Assembly (NCBI GenBank): GCA_002698945.1
Contig: NZZV01000108.1
Span: 1 to 32,946, forward strand
DNA length: 32,946 nucleotides
Source of the DNA: Acidimicrobiaceae bacterium
Lineage (GTDB): Bacteria; Actinomycetota; Acidimicrobiia; Acidimicrobiales; Ilumatobacteraceae
Direction of reading: 5' to 3'
The notes below the pieces were generated by a model. That model worked only from the letters and a program-made list of their open reading frames with translations. It did not search any database and was not told where the DNA came from. This document shows positions 23,780-32,261 of the stretch, in pieces. How positions within the stretch are numbered: the stretch's first letter is position 1; each line of letters begins with the position of its first letter. The position numbers were made by a program, and so were the translations under genes.

Positions 23780-24619
23780 ATGGCGACACTGGTCTGTTTC
23801 CACGCCCACCCTGACGACGAGGCGATCGCCACGGGCGGTTCGATGGCTCGCGCCAGCGACGAAGGCCACCGTGTGGTGCTGGTGGTGGCCACCGACGGCA
23901 TCCACGGTGAGCGGCCTGACGATCTGGCGCCCGACGAGTCGCTCGTCGACCGTCGCAAGGCGGAGACGATGGCGTCGGCGGCGGCGCTGGGCATCCACCG
24001 GGTCGAGTTCCTCGACTACCACGACTCGGGCATGACCGGCTGGGACGCCAACGGCCACGATCACGCCTTCGCCAACGCCGATCTCGACGAGGCGGCCACC
24101 CGCCTCGCCGACATCGTCCGTGACGAACGGGCCGACGTCCTGACCATCTACGACTGGCACGGCGGCTACGGCCATCCCGACCACATCCGCGTGCACGAGG
24201 TCGGTTGCCGCGCCGAGGAGATGGTGCGCGACGACCTCCCCGACCTGCGGGTGGTCGAGTCGACGATGAACCGTGACGAGATGCGTCGTGGCCTCGACGC
24301 CGCCAGGGCCGACGGGGTCGACTTCGGCCCCGACGAGTTCGACCCCGACGGTCCGATGGACGACGGCAACCCGATGGGGACCCCGGAAGCCGAGATCACC
24401 CTCGCCGTCGACGTCTCGGCTTGGGCCGAGCGCAAGCGGCGGTCGATCGCTGCGCACCGGAGCCAGGTCACCGACTCGAGCTTCTTCCTCCAGATGCCCA
24501 TGGACGCGTTCACGGGGGCATTCGGGACCGAGTGGTACATCGAGCACGACCGGGACGCGCGGAGTGGTCCCCGGCGTGGGTGGTTGTTCGACGAGGTCGG
24601 GTCGGCGCACCCCGCCTGA
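23780..24619 (+). CDS. PIG-L family deacetylase (MshB/Mca-like)
   Basis: A 279-residue zinc-dependent N-deacetylase of the LmbE/PIG-L family. The metal site is made by AHPDDE (H10, D13) near the N-terminus and GHPDH (H132, H135) in the middle. The length and the DWHGGYGHPDH block resemble the mycothiol enzymes MshB (GlcNAc-inositol deacetylase) and Mca (mycothiol conjugate amidase). Sequence alone does not separate these from other PIG-L deacetylases, and no other mycothiol gene is nearby. It appears to be transcribed alone from a leaderless promoter. Confidence 0.88.
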   Translation: MATLVCFHAHPDDEAIATGGSMARASDEGHRVVLVVATDGIHGERPDDLAPDESLVDRRKAETMASAAALGIHRVEFLDYHDSGMTGWDANGHDHAFANADLDEAATRLADIVRDERADVLTIYDWHGGYGHPDHIRVHEVGCRAEEMVRDDLPDLRVVESTMNRDEMRRGLDAARADGVDFGPDEFDPDGPMDDGNPMGTPEAEITLAVDVSAWAERKRRSIAAHRSQVTDSSFFLQMPMDAFTGAFGTEWYIEHDRDARSGPRRGWLFDEVGSAHPA

Positions 24620-24674
24620 CGACGTCACATCGGATTGCCGAGGTTTCGTCGGCGGCATTGGGCAAGATGAGTCC

Positions 24675-25463
24675 ATGCCGAGGAGCAGGACCGTCGTCGC
24701 GTTCACCGTCGGTGGGCTGATGCTCGTCGCCGCATGCAGCGACGACGAACCGACGACGTCACCGACCCCGCCAAGTTTCACGTTCGCGTCGACGACGACG
24801 CCGGCGACCACGCCACCGGCGTCGTCACCGTCGTCGGCGTCGTCGCCGTCGTCGGCGCCCGCCGAGGGGGAGGAGGCGTCGACGGTGCGGCCGACCACGA
24901 CAGTGCTCACGCCGCCGCCGACCGAGGCGACGACCACGACGACCGAACCGCTGGCGTTGCAGGAGCTGATCCTGCGCGGCGACGGCATCGGTTCGGCGAG
25001 GTTCGGGGCGGCGCCACAGGGTGTCGTCGAGTACGTGACCTCCGTGCTCGGCGGGAACACCGCCGACACCGGATGGGTCGATCCCTTTTCGTTCGCCGAC
25101 TGCGGGGCGGGCGGTGCCGCCACCAGGGCACGCCGGGTCGACTGGGGAGTGCTGTCGCTGCTGTTCTCCGATGCCTCGTCGTACGCCCTCGACCGTGAGC
25201 ACTTCATCGGCTACGAGTACGGCCGGGTCGGTGAGATCGGCGACGACCCGGTGGGCCTGCACACCGAGGGCAACGTCGGGCTCGGCTCCCGCGTCGTCGA
25301 TCTGTTCGCCGAGTTCCCCGACGCGTCGGTGAACGAGGGGGACGACGAGGTCGGCATCCCACCGAACTTCTACGTGAGTGACGTCTTCTACGGCCTGCTC
25401 ACCGGAACGGCCGACGACGACGTCGTCACCGTGATCTTCGGCGGCTACGGCTGCGGCGAGTGA
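24675..25463 (+). CDS. Putative lipoprotein with Thr/Pro/Ser-rich linker
   Basis: A 262-residue protein with a signal peptide and lipobox LVAAC (Cys at about 21). About 70 residues of Thr/Ser/Pro/Ala-rich linker (TTTPATTPPASSPSSASS) are followed by a globular domain beginning LALQELILRGDGIGSARFGAAPQGVVEYVTSVLGG. Cys residues in FADCGAG and at the very end (GYGCGE) could pair. The RGDGIG-ARFG-PQGVV pattern recurs in extracellular actinobacterial proteins, but I cannot assign a function. CAAGAT is 6 nt before the ATG. It ends 3 bp before the four-TM protein, suggesting an operon. Confidence 0.82.
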   Translation: MPRSRTVVAFTVGGLMLVAACSDDEPTTSPTPPSFTFASTTTPATTPPASSPSSASSPSSAPAEGEEASTVRPTTTVLTPPPTEATTTTTEPLALQELILRGDGIGSARFGAAPQGVVEYVTSVLGGNTADTGWVDPFSFADCGAGGAATRARRVDWGVLSLLFSDASSYALDREHFIGYEYGRVGEIGDDPVGLHTEGNVGLGSRVVDLFAEFPDASVNEGDDEVGIPPNFYVSDVFYGLLTGTADDDVVTVIFGGYGCGE

Positions 25464-25466
25464 GCT

Positions 25467-25823
25467 GTGGGCGACCTGCACACCATCGCCGCCTGGGTGC
25501 TGATCATCGGCAACGCCGTCGCCGGTGTCTGGTGTCTCGCCGCCTACCGGTGGCGACAGCTGGCCGGTGTCCCGATGTGGAGTGTCGTCGTCGTGGCGCA
25601 GGCCACCACGTTCGTGCAAGCGGCGATCGGGGCGCTGTGGGCGAATCAGGACGACATCGAGATCGACGACATGCACATGCTGTACGGCTTCTCGACGCTG
25701 GTGGCGGTGGCGATCCTCTACAGCTACCGCGGCAGTCCGTTCATCAAGGACAAGACGACCCTCCTGTACGGGTTCGGCAGCCTGTTCATCATGGGACTCG
25801 GTCTGCGCAACCTCGTCCTCTGA
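25467..25823 (+). CDS. Small four-TM membrane protein
   Basis: A 118-residue hydrophobic protein with four predicted TM segments (about 6-25, 37-58, 69-87 and 98-117). A short acidic loop DDIEIDD between segments 2 and 3 leads into HMLYGF, and a second YGFGS occurs before the last segment. I do not recognise a family beyond a conserved actinobacterial membrane protein. It starts at GTG 25467, three bases after the lipoprotein stop, so it is most likely translated from the same mRNA. A strong hairpin follows the stop codon. Confidence 0.75.
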   Translation: MGDLHTIAAWVLIIGNAVAGVWCLAAYRWRQLAGVPMWSVVVVAQATTFVQAAIGALWANQDDIEIDDMHMLYGFSTLVAVAILYSYRGSPFIKDKTTLLYGFGSLFIMGLGLRNLVL

Positions 25824-25853
25824 GTCGACCAGAAGGGGCACCTTCTGGCCGAC
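25824..25853. terminator. Hairpin between convergent genes (probable bidirectional terminator)
   Basis: CCAGAAGG-GGCA-CCTTCTGG forms a perfect 8-bp stem (25829-25848), extended by GTCG/CGAC with one A-C mismatch. It lies right after the four-TM protein stop and 24 bp before the PurU stop. There is no U-tract, as is usual in high-GC actinobacteria. Confidence 0.7.
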
Positions 25854-25877
25854 ATGCCGGACGACGCGGTCGTGTTG

Positions 25878-26732
25878 TCAGGGGAACACGACGGTCTTGT
25901 CGCCGACCAGGAAGACTCGGTCCTCGGCCCAGTACCGCACGGCGCGAGCCAGCACGAGCCGCTCGGTGTCCTGACCCAGCTCCACCAACTGGTCGGCGGT
26001 GTGGGCGTGCGACACCCGGGCGACGTCCTGCTCGATGATCGGTCCCTCGTCGAGTTCGGCGGTGACGAAGTGGGCCGTCGCGCCGACGAGCTTCACGCCC
26101 CGATCGTGGGCCTGGTGGTACGGGCGAGCGCCCTTGAAGCCGGGCAGGAACGAGTGGTGGATGTTGATCGCGCGACCGCGGAGGAATTCACAGAGGTCGT
26201 CGGACAGGATCTGCATGTAGCGGGCGAGCACGACCAGATCGATGTCGTGAGTGCGTACCAACTCCTGGATCTGCGCCTCCTGCTCGGCCTTGGTGTCGTT
26301 GCTGACAGGCAGGTGCAGGAACGGGATGTCGTACCGACCGGCGACCGGTTGGCAGTCGGGATGGTTCGAGACGATCAGCGGGATGTCGATCGGGAGCAGC
26401 CCGTTCCGCCAGCGATAGAGCAGGTCGACCAGGCAGTGGTCGAACTTCGACACCATCACCAGGACCTTGGGGCGGGCGTGCGCGGGGCGTACGTGCACCT
26501 CGGCCATCGGATCGCTCAGACGGTCCGACACCGCCCAGTGCACGTTCGACGGGTCGTCCGTGGGGGTGTCGATGACCATCCGCATGCAGAAGGTGCTGGT
26601 GTCCGGGTCGCTGAACTGTTGGTTCTCCACGATGTTGCCGCCCACGTCGAGCACGCCGGCGCACACGGCGGCGACGATGCCCGGCCGGTCGGGACAGGTG
26701 AGGGTGAGGACGTGGTGATGGGCCGCGCTCAT
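25878..26732 (-). CDS. purU: Formyltetrahydrofolate deformylase
   Basis: A 284-residue protein with an N-terminal ACT-type regulatory domain (residues 7 to about 85, LTLTCPDRPGIVAAVCAGVLDVGGNIVE) and a formyltransferase-fold catalytic domain. PurU hydrolyses 10-formyl-THF to THF and formate, balancing one-carbon units. The catalytic residues sit in INIHHSFLPGFKGARPYHQA and the downstream Asp in AELDEGPIIEQDV. The ORF track adds about 99 spurious residues. ATG 26732 is the family start and has CATACT 6 nt upstream. The gene is convergent with the four-TM gene, across a terminator hairpin. Confidence 0.95.
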   Translation of the reverse strand: MSAAHHHVLTLTCPDRPGIVAAVCAGVLDVGGNIVENQQFSDPDTSTFCMRMVIDTPTDDPSNVHWAVSDRLSDPMAEVHVRPAHARPKVLVMVSKFDHCLVDLLYRWRNGLLPIDIPLIVSNHPDCQPVAGRYDIPFLHLPVSNDTKAEQEAQIQELVRTHDIDLVVLARYMQILSDDLCEFLRGRAINIHHSFLPGFKGARPYHQAHDRGVKLVGATAHFVTAELDEGPIIEQDVARVSHAHTADQLVELGQDTERLVLARAVRYWAEDRVFLVGDKTVVFP

Positions 26733-26863
26733 GCAGGGAGTATGGCGGCGAAGCCGGCGTGGCGGGACACACCAGGCCGGATCGGATCTCCGGTCGGACC
26801 GGACGCGAGCCGGGTCGGTGTTCACGACGTGTCGGCCCGTCCGGGTGCGGGTATCACCCGCAC

Positions 26864-27454
26864 ATGCTTGCGATGATGAGCCGAACGAGCCCTCGACGCC
26901 TGTCCGCTGCCGTCGCCGTCGCGGCGCTCGCCCTGACGTCGTGCGGTGACGACGCCGCCGGCGACGCCGACGACGCTGCTGGCGCCGATGTCGTCGCCGA
27001 CGAGGAACAGCAGGACGCCCAGCCCACACCCGGCTCGGGGACCGGGTTCTCCGAGGGCGACTTCGATGCCATCCCGATCCCGCGCGGCGCCACCGAACAA
27101 ACCGAGCAGACGGAACGCGATGGGGTCGTCACGCAGTCGTTCACGGTCACAGCGACGAGTCCCGAGCAGATCATGGAGTTCTTCTCCGTCCAGCTCGTCG
27201 AGGACGGTTGGGAGGCCGTCGAGGAGGTGCGAACCACCGGCACCGATTCCTTCGCCGGCGCCTGGGTGCAGGGCGAGAACCGACTGGAGGTCTCGGCACT
27301 GTTGGCCCAGGGGGTCGACGACGAGCGTTCCCAGTTCAGTCTGGTCCTGCTGCCCGACCGGACGCCCGGTGAGGAGATCAACGACCCCGTCACCACTGAC
27401 CCCGCCACCACTGACCCCGCCACCACTGACCCCGCCACCACTGACGAGGGCTGA
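26864..27454 (+). CDS. Putative lipoprotein with C-terminal TTDPA repeats
   Basis: A 196-residue protein. The signal peptide ends in lipobox LTSC (Cys at about 26), followed by an acidic linker (DDAAGDADDAAGADVVADEEQQD). A small domain of about 100 residues then begins FSEGDFDAIPIPRGATEQ and includes TVTATSPEQIMEFFSVQLVEDGWEAVE, which looks like an α/β sandwich seen in secreted actinobacterial proteins; the function is unknown. The C-terminus is four copies of TTDPA/TTDEG encoded by 15-bp repeats. ATGs at 26873 and 26876 are alternative starts. TATCAC sits 6 nt before 26864. Confidence 0.8.
   Translation: MLAMMSRTSPRRLSAAVAVAALALTSCGDDAAGDADDAAGADVVADEEQQDAQPTPGSGTGFSEGDFDAIPIPRGATEQTEQTERDGVVTQSFTVTATSPEQIMEFFSVQLVEDGWEAVEEVRTTGTDSFAGAWVQGENRLEVSALLAQGVDDERSQFSLVLLPDRTPGEEINDPVTTDPATTDPATTDPATTDEG
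27392..27445 (+). repeat. 15-bp tandem repeat (3.6 copies) in lipoprotein C-terminus
   Basis: ACCACTGACCCCGCC is repeated exactly three times, then ACCACTGAC. It encodes TTDPA repeats at the end of the lipoprotein and is likely to vary in copy number. Confidence 0.9.
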
Positions 27455-27481
27455 CCCGGGTCACGGAGCCATTCCGGGTCA
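27452..27481. terminator. Inverted repeat across convergent stop codons
   Basis: TGACCCGG (27452-27459) and CCGGGTCA (27474-27481) flank a 14-nt loop. The repeat includes the lipoprotein stop and reaches the SDR stop. A smaller palindrome, TGACCCGGGTCA, lies at its left end. It is a plausible shared terminator. Confidence 0.45.
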
Positions 27482-28444
27482 CAACCCGGCGCGTTCGGTC
27501 ACCCAGCTCCACAGGCGCTCACGCCGTTCGGGCGTGTCGGTCTTCTTGGTGGTCGGCAGCTTGTGGATCGACCGGAGCCGCCGGTCGAGCCAGAAACCTC
27601 CGTTGTGGTCGAGCGGCGCCGCGTCTCCGGCCAGCCACACGAGGGTGTCGGCGCCCTGATCGGCGTCCCGCAGCAAGGGGCCCATGACCTTGCGAAATCC
27701 AGGTAGTGCGGCTTCGACGCCGGGTGTATCGGCCCAGCCGGGGTGCATCGCCTGGAACGAGACCCCGCGGTGTCCTGACCGTTCGGCCCACATCTCGTTG
27801 AGGGTCACCTGGGCGCGCTTGGCTCGTGCGTACTGCTCGGTGCCCTTGTAGTCGTCCGCGGGCATCTGGAGCTGATCGACGGTCAGCCCGGCGGTGTACA
27901 TGCCGCCCGACGACATCGTGATCACCCGACTCCCCTCGGTCTCGGCGAGACGATCGAGGAGGAGCGTCGTCAGGAGGAACGGTCCGACGACCTGGCTCGC
28001 GATCGTCTGCTCCGTCCCGTCGGAGGAATCGTGACGCTCGGCGGTCAGAGCACCGGCGTTGTGGATCAGCACGTCGAGGCGATCGTGGTCGGTCAGTACC
28101 TGGTCGGCGAGGTGGCGGACCTGGTCGTACTCGCCCGTGTCGCAGGCGATCTGGCTGACGGCGGTGTTCCCGGACGAGGCGACGATCTCGTCGACGACGC
28201 CCTGGTTGCGGTCTGCCGAGCGACCGACCACCACGAGCGTGGCACCTTGTTCGGTGAACAGCTGGGCCGCGCAGCGCCCGAGGCCCGACGTCGCGCCAGT
28301 GAGCACGACGACCCGCCCACCGAAGTCGTAGTCGGTCAGCGGGGTCCAGTCGTCGAGCCGGCGCCGGGCGTGGTAGCCGATCTTGGTGAAGCTCGTGACG
28401 ATCGGGATCTCGATCGCTGCATCGGCCAGGTCCCGCACATTCAT
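27479..28444 (-). CDS. Short-chain dehydrogenase/reductase
   Basis: A 321-residue classical-type SDR. The NAD(P)-binding motif TGATSGLG starts at residue 49, the structural NAG is in LIHNAG, and the active site has Ser in ITMSSGG (about 178) with Y205-x3-K209 (EQYARAKR). The extra N-terminal 40 residues (ADAAIEIPIVTSFTKIGYHARRRLDDW) and the overall layout resemble DHRS12/retinol-dehydrogenase-like SDRs. The substrate is unknown. ATG 28444 is preferred over the ORF-track start at 28531 because the family-like sequence begins there. Upstream are near-repeats of ATGAAyGTGCG that include an out-of-frame ATG at 28479. Confidence 0.88.
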   Translation of the reverse strand: MNVRDLADAAIEIPIVTSFTKIGYHARRRLDDWTPLTDYDFGGRVVVLTGATSGLGRCAAQLFTEQGATLVVVGRSADRNQGVVDEIVASSGNTAVSQIACDTGEYDQVRHLADQVLTDHDRLDVLIHNAGALTAERHDSSDGTEQTIASQVVGPFLLTTLLLDRLAETEGSRVITMSSGGMYTAGLTVDQLQMPADDYKGTEQYARAKRAQVTLNEMWAERSGHRGVSFQAMHPGWADTPGVEAALPGFRKVMGPLLRDADQGADTLVWLAGDAAPLDHNGGFWLDRRLRSIHKLPTTKKTDTPERRERLWSWVTERAGL

Positions 28445-28656
28445 GGCGCGCACATTCGTGGTTGGTCTCGCACGTTCATGGTTCCAGCTTCCTCCAGCGT
28501 GGTCGCGATGTCGATGGCCGGGAGCGGCCACCGGCGGGGGAGTGCCCGCGGTTCGATGGGTTCACACGTTCTGCAGCGCTCCTACGAGCGACACCCGAAC
28601 GGTGGATGCGGAGCCGCACCGGTTTCGGGTGACCGTGGGCAGGGAACCGTCGATGC

Positions 28657-28896
28657 GTGACCGACTCCGCTTCCGACCATCCCGCCCCAGCGATCATCGC
28701 CACCTTCCCCGATCGGGGCGAGGCCGAGGTCGTCGCCGCCAAGCTGATCGGTGCCGGTCTCGACGCCGTCGTGGTGGACGAGGTCGAGGGCGGCGCGATT
28801 CCCGTCGACACGGAGCCCGGCGTCGTCGTGGCCGTGCCGGCCCCCGAAGAGGCCGCTGCCCGGGCCGTGCTCGGCACCGACACTCCCGCCACCTGA
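28657..28896 (+). CDS. Small DUF2007-like protein
   Basis: A 79-residue protein resembling DUF2007 (putative signal-transducing) proteins: PAIIATFPDRGEAEVVAAKLIGAGLDAVVVDE, a short turn, then GVVVAVPAPEEAAARAVLG. The pattern is a βαβ-βα ferredoxin-like unit. The function is not known. It starts at GTG 28657 with AGGGA 11 nt upstream. It is divergent from the SDR across a 212-bp gap that otherwise shows only the short ATGAAyGTGCG near-repeats, and lies 79 bp upstream of the esterase in the same direction. Confidence 0.75.
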   Translation: MTDSASDHPAPAIIATFPDRGEAEVVAAKLIGAGLDAVVVDEVEGGAIPVDTEPGVVVAVPAPEEAAARAVLGTDTPAT

Positions 28897-28975
28897 CGCG
28901 ACGTCACTATCCTCGTCGCATCGGCGCGGACGATCGTCGCCGATTGATCGATGCCGACATCGACGGGAGGGTGGG

Positions 28976-29797
28976 ATGACGACGAGGGGAGCACCGGTGG
29001 AGCTCTACGCCGGAGTAGCCGCTGGAGGCGAGGGACGGCCCGACCGGAGGACCACGTACTACTCGACGCTGTTCGAGAACCAGGTCGTCACGAACGTCGT
29101 CGTCCCGACGGTCACGCCGGTCGTCCCGGACGTCGCCAACGGCACGGCGATCGTGGTCGCGCCCGGCGGCGGCTTCCACGCACTCTCGATCGAGAGTGAG
29201 GGGTTCGAGGTCGCCGAGTGGCTGGCCGATCGTGGCGTGTCGGCCTTCGTGTTGGAGTACCGGCTCGTGCCGTGCGGTGACGATGCCGTCGCCGAGCTGG
29301 TCACCAAGATGACGACCGACCTCGACGGCGTCCACGCCGAGATGAACGAGATCGCGCCGCTCGCCGCGGCGGATGCGAGGGCCGCCGTCGCGTGGATCCG
29401 CGACCGCGCCGCCGACCTCGGGGTTCGACCCGACCGGGTGGGGTTCATCGGCTTTTCGGCCGGCGGCAACGTGACGATGCGGGTGGCCTACGCCAACCAG
29501 AAGCGAGAGCGTCCGGACTTCATCGCACCGATCTACGCCTCCGTTCGCGGCTGCGACCTGGCGGAGCCGCCGGCCGGGAGCGGGCCGATGTTCATCGTCG
29601 CCGCCACCGACGACGGGCTCGGCCTGGCCGGCGACTCGGTGCTGATCTACGAGACGTGGCGGCGCGCCGGCGTTCCGGTCGAGCTCCACCTGTACGCCAC
29701 CGGCGGCCACGGCTTCGGGATGAAGCGTCAGGGTTTGCCGTCGGACTCGTGGATCGACCGCTTCGGTGACTGGCTCACCGCCAACGACCTGTTGTGA
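28976..29797 (+). CDS. Alpha/beta hydrolase, esterase/lipase (BD-FAE-like) family
   Basis: A 273-residue α/β hydrolase. The oxyanion turn VVAPGGGFHALSIESEGFEVAEWLADRG takes the place of HGGG, the nucleophile is S161 in GFSAGGN, the acid is D212 or D213 (AATDDGL) and the base is H245 (TGGHGFGMK). The GGHGFG ending and the VPVELHLYATGGHGF strand are typical of the acetyl-xylan/feruloyl-esterase-like group. There is no signal peptide, so it is cytoplasmic. GGGAGG lies 7 nt before the ATG, so this gene uses a leadered ribosome-binding site, unlike many neighbours. Confidence 0.88.
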   Translation: MTTRGAPVELYAGVAAGGEGRPDRRTTYYSTLFENQVVTNVVVPTVTPVVPDVANGTAIVVAPGGGFHALSIESEGFEVAEWLADRGVSAFVLEYRLVPCGDDAVAELVTKMTTDLDGVHAEMNEIAPLAAADARAAVAWIRDRAADLGVRPDRVGFIGFSAGGNVTMRVAYANQKRERPDFIAPIYASVRGCDLAEPPAGSGPMFIVAATDDGLGLAGDSVLIYETWRRAGVPVELHLYATGGHGFGMKRQGLPSDSWIDRFGDWLTANDLL

Positions 29798-29826
29798 CCG
29801 ATCAGGCCTCACTGGAGACGCGTGAG

Positions 29827-29842
29827 CGAGCGGCCCCGCTCG
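29827..29842. terminator. Hairpin between esterase and UDP-glucose pyrophosphorylase genes
   Basis: CGAGCGG-CC-CCGCTCG has a perfect 7-bp stem, 29 bp after the esterase stop and 41 bp before the opposing stop. The loop is only 2 nt and there is no U-tract. Confidence 0.4.
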
Positions 29843-29883
29843 ACGCTGCGCGCACGGCGGATTCGTGACCCTGCCGGTCGTCG

Positions 29884-31227
29884 TCAGGAGCCGAGGACTG
29901 CGCCGTCGGGGACGGTGCCGCCCTCGGGACCGAGTTCGGCGTCGCCGACGACGCGGACGCCGGCACCGAAGGTCCAATCACCACGCACGACGAGCGACGT
30001 CGCCTCGGCCAGGCTCGGCGCTCCGGCAGGGAAACGCAGGTCGAATTCGTCGATCAGCTTGTAGCTGGGGGCGAGTTCGACGAACGGGATCTCGTCGGGT
30101 ACTTGGACGAGGCGGAAGTCGTCGGTCAGTCGGTAGCAGTCGCTGCGAACCACGAGCAGGTCGTCCGTCGTCTTGACGGGGATGAACCGATCACGTCCGA
30201 CTTCGACGGTGGTCGCCCCGTCGAAGACCTCGACCGCCGCCCCCATCGCGGTCTCGAGTTGGACCACCTTCGGGCTCTCCGGGGCGGTCGGATCGACGGT
30301 CTTGCGGTTGATGATGACGGGCAACCCGAGATCGCCGCCGTTGTCGTCGAGCAGTCGCCGGGTGGCCGCCACGTCGAACCACAGGTTGTTCGTGGACGTG
30401 AACGGGTGCCGGTCGATGTCGCCCTGCTCGTCGGGCGGCGTCTGCGCCGTCTCGCGCAGGATCAGCCGCCCGTCGGACTTGCGGATCGCGAAGTGGCCAC
30501 CCTTGCGGTCGCTCGGCGTGCGGCGGACCGCCTCGATCGCGAACGGAGCACCACTGTTCGCGAACCAGCTCGCGACCTCGGGGTCGGGGACCGCGCCGAG
30601 GTTGTCGGAGTTGGCGACGAACACACGCTCGAATCCCCGCTCGGCGAGCCGGTCGAGGAATCCGGTCGCGTGGAGCACGGTGTAGAGGTCGCCGTGCCCG
30701 GGAGGACACCACTCGAGCTCGGGATCGTCGGGCCACGAGACGGGGGTGAGCTCGTCGGCGAGCAGCTTCGGGACCCGGTGCTGCATCAGCTCGATCGGCA
30801 GATCGTCGACGGCGAGGTCGGGATACTTCGCGAGGGCGGCGAGGCTGTCGGCCGACGTGCGGAACGAGTGCAGGAAGCTGAGCGGGAGGCGAGCACCGGT
30901 GGTGCTGCGCAGCGTCTGGACCTGGCGGACGATGATGTCGAGGAAGCTCAGCCCGTCGCGCACCTCGAGCAACGACTTCGCCTGCTCCATCCCCATCGAG
31001 GTGCCCAGCCCGCCGTTCAGGCGGATCATCGCCGTACCGGCGAGCGCCGTGTGGTCGCCGGACGGAACGCCGAGTGCCGGTGCGTGATACGGGTCGATGT
31101 CGGCGTCGCGGAGCAGGCCGCCGGCGCCGGCCCGCACGTCGGCGAGTTGTCGTTCGAAGACCGAGATCGCCGTCGGGGCGATCCCGGCGCGTTCCATCAC
31201 GGCCCGTGGGTCGGTCTCAGCGGTCAC
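29884..31227 (-). CDS. UTP-glucose-1-phosphate uridylyltransferase (UDPGP family)
   Basis: A 447-residue member of the eukaryotic-type UDPGP family, which makes UDP-glucose from UTP and glucose-1-phosphate for polysaccharide and envelope synthesis. The nucleotide-binding loop MIRLNGGLGTSMGMEQAKSLL is at about 67-87. The uridine/sugar site includes WCPPGHGDLY, FVANSDNLGAVPD and the late LPVIINRKTVDPT with the catalytic-type Lys. The C-terminus forms a β-helix-like tail. It differs from the GalU type used by many bacteria. I start it at GTG 31227 because TACGGT lies 7 nt upstream; the ORF-track ATG at 31350 overlaps the divergent patatin gene. Confidence 0.91.
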   Translation of the reverse strand: MTAETDPRAVMERAGIAPTAISVFERQLADVRAGAGGLLRDADIDPYHAPALGVPSGDHTALAGTAMIRLNGGLGTSMGMEQAKSLLEVRDGLSFLDIIVRQVQTLRSTTGARLPLSFLHSFRTSADSLAALAKYPDLAVDDLPIELMQHRVPKLLADELTPVSWPDDPELEWCPPGHGDLYTVLHATGFLDRLAERGFERVFVANSDNLGAVPDPEVASWFANSGAPFAIEAVRRTPSDRKGGHFAIRKSDGRLILRETAQTPPDEQGDIDRHPFTSTNNLWFDVAATRRLLDDNGGDLGLPVIINRKTVDPTAPESPKVVQLETAMGAAVEVFDGATTVEVGRDRFIPVKTTDDLLVVRSDCYRLTDDFRLVQVPDEIPFVELAPSYKLIDEFDLRFPAGAPSLAEATSLVVRGDWTFGAGVRVVGDAELGPEGGTVPDGAVLGS

Positions 31228-31234
31228 GCCCGTC

Positions 31235-31240
31235 ACCGTA
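31235..31240 (-). promoter_or_regulatory. -10 box (TACGGT) of the UDP-glucose pyrophosphorylase
   Basis: On the minus strand TACGGT is followed by 7 nt and GTG 31227. An alternative GTG at 31236 overlaps the box and is therefore less likely. Confidence 0.5.
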
Positions 31241-31316
31241 CCCCGACGACTCCCGGCCCAACCGCCCGGTGGGCCCGGTCGACGATCGGGCCGCGACGCC
31301 GCGCCACACTGGTGGT

Positions 31317-32252
31317 GTGACGGAACCGGCTGTCGGGAAGCGAGTTGCACTCGCGTTGGGGAGCGGAGGCGCGCGCGGCTATGCCCACATCGGAGTGATC
31401 CGGGAGCTGGAGGCGAACGGCTTCGAGATCGTCGGGATCGCCGGGTCGTCGATGGGGGCGTTGGTGGGTGGGTTGCACGCTGTCGGCGGACTCGACGAGT
31501 TCGCCGAGTGGGCAGTGACGCTCACCCAGCGCGATGTCCTCCGGATGCTCGACCCGACGCTGATGGGCCCGGGGATGGTGCGTGCCAGCAAGATCTTCCT
31601 CAAACTCGGTGAACTCGTCGGCGACGTGCACATCGAGGACCTCCCCATCCCGTACACGGCCGTGGCCGCCGACCTCACGCATCGCAAGGAGGTCTGGTTC
31701 CAGCACGGACGCCTCGATGCGGCCATCCGTGCGTCGACCGCGATCCCCGGGGTGATCACGCCGGTCGTCATCAACGGACGGTTGCTCGCGGACGGCGGAC
31801 TCGTCGATCCGCTGCCGGTCGTCGCGACCGCCGGGATCGACGCCGACGTGGTGGTGGGCGTCGCGCTCGCCGGGGAACACTTGAGCGTGGCCGGCTGGCC
31901 CGACGCTCCGTCGCGGGAAGTGGCGACGGTCGACGAGGAGGAGGTGCGACCCGACAGTGAACTGGTCCGCACCCTCAACCGCTGGATGGGCAACATCCGC
32001 AGCCAGTTGACCGATACCGACGCCGCGGACGCGCTGGCCTACGATCCGCCACCCGCCGGGCTGAAGACGCGCGACGTCGTCGATCTCTCGCTCGACACGC
32101 TCCGCAGCGTCGTGGCCAAGTACCGCCTCGCCGGGTACCCGCCCGACGTGCTGATCACGATCCCGCGCGACGCCGGCGGCACCCTCGACTTCCACCGTGC
32201 CGCCGAGATGATCGAACTCGGCCGAGCACGAACCCGAGCCGCACTGTCCTGA
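31317..32252 (+). CDS. Patatin-like phospholipase (RssA/YchK-like)
   Basis: A 311-residue patatin-family acyl hydrolase. The oxyanion Gly-rich motif is ALGSGGARGYAHIGV, the nucleophile is S45 in GSSMG, and the catalytic dyad is completed by D158 in the DGG motif (LLADGGLVDPLPV). It lacks a signal peptide and resembles bacterial RssA-type cytoplasmic patatins; the lipid substrate is unknown. The start is GTG 31317 with CACACT 6 nt upstream, a weaker form of the -10 pattern. The ORF-track N-terminus lies over the divergent pyrophosphorylase gene. It is followed by palindromic element copy 3. Confidence 0.9.
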   Translation: MTEPAVGKRVALALGSGGARGYAHIGVIRELEANGFEIVGIAGSSMGALVGGLHAVGGLDEFAEWAVTLTQRDVLRMLDPTLMGPGMVRASKIFLKLGELVGDVHIEDLPIPYTAVAADLTHRKEVWFQHGRLDAAIRASTAIPGVITPVVINGRLLADGGLVDPLPVVATAGIDADVVVGVALAGEHLSVAGWPDAPSREVATVDEEEVRPDSELVRTLNRWMGNIRSQLTDTDAADALAYDPPPAGLKTRDVVDLSLDTLRSVVAKYRLAGYPPDVLITIPRDAGGTLDFHRAAEMIELGRARTRAALS

Positions 32253-32261
32253 AGGCAGCGA

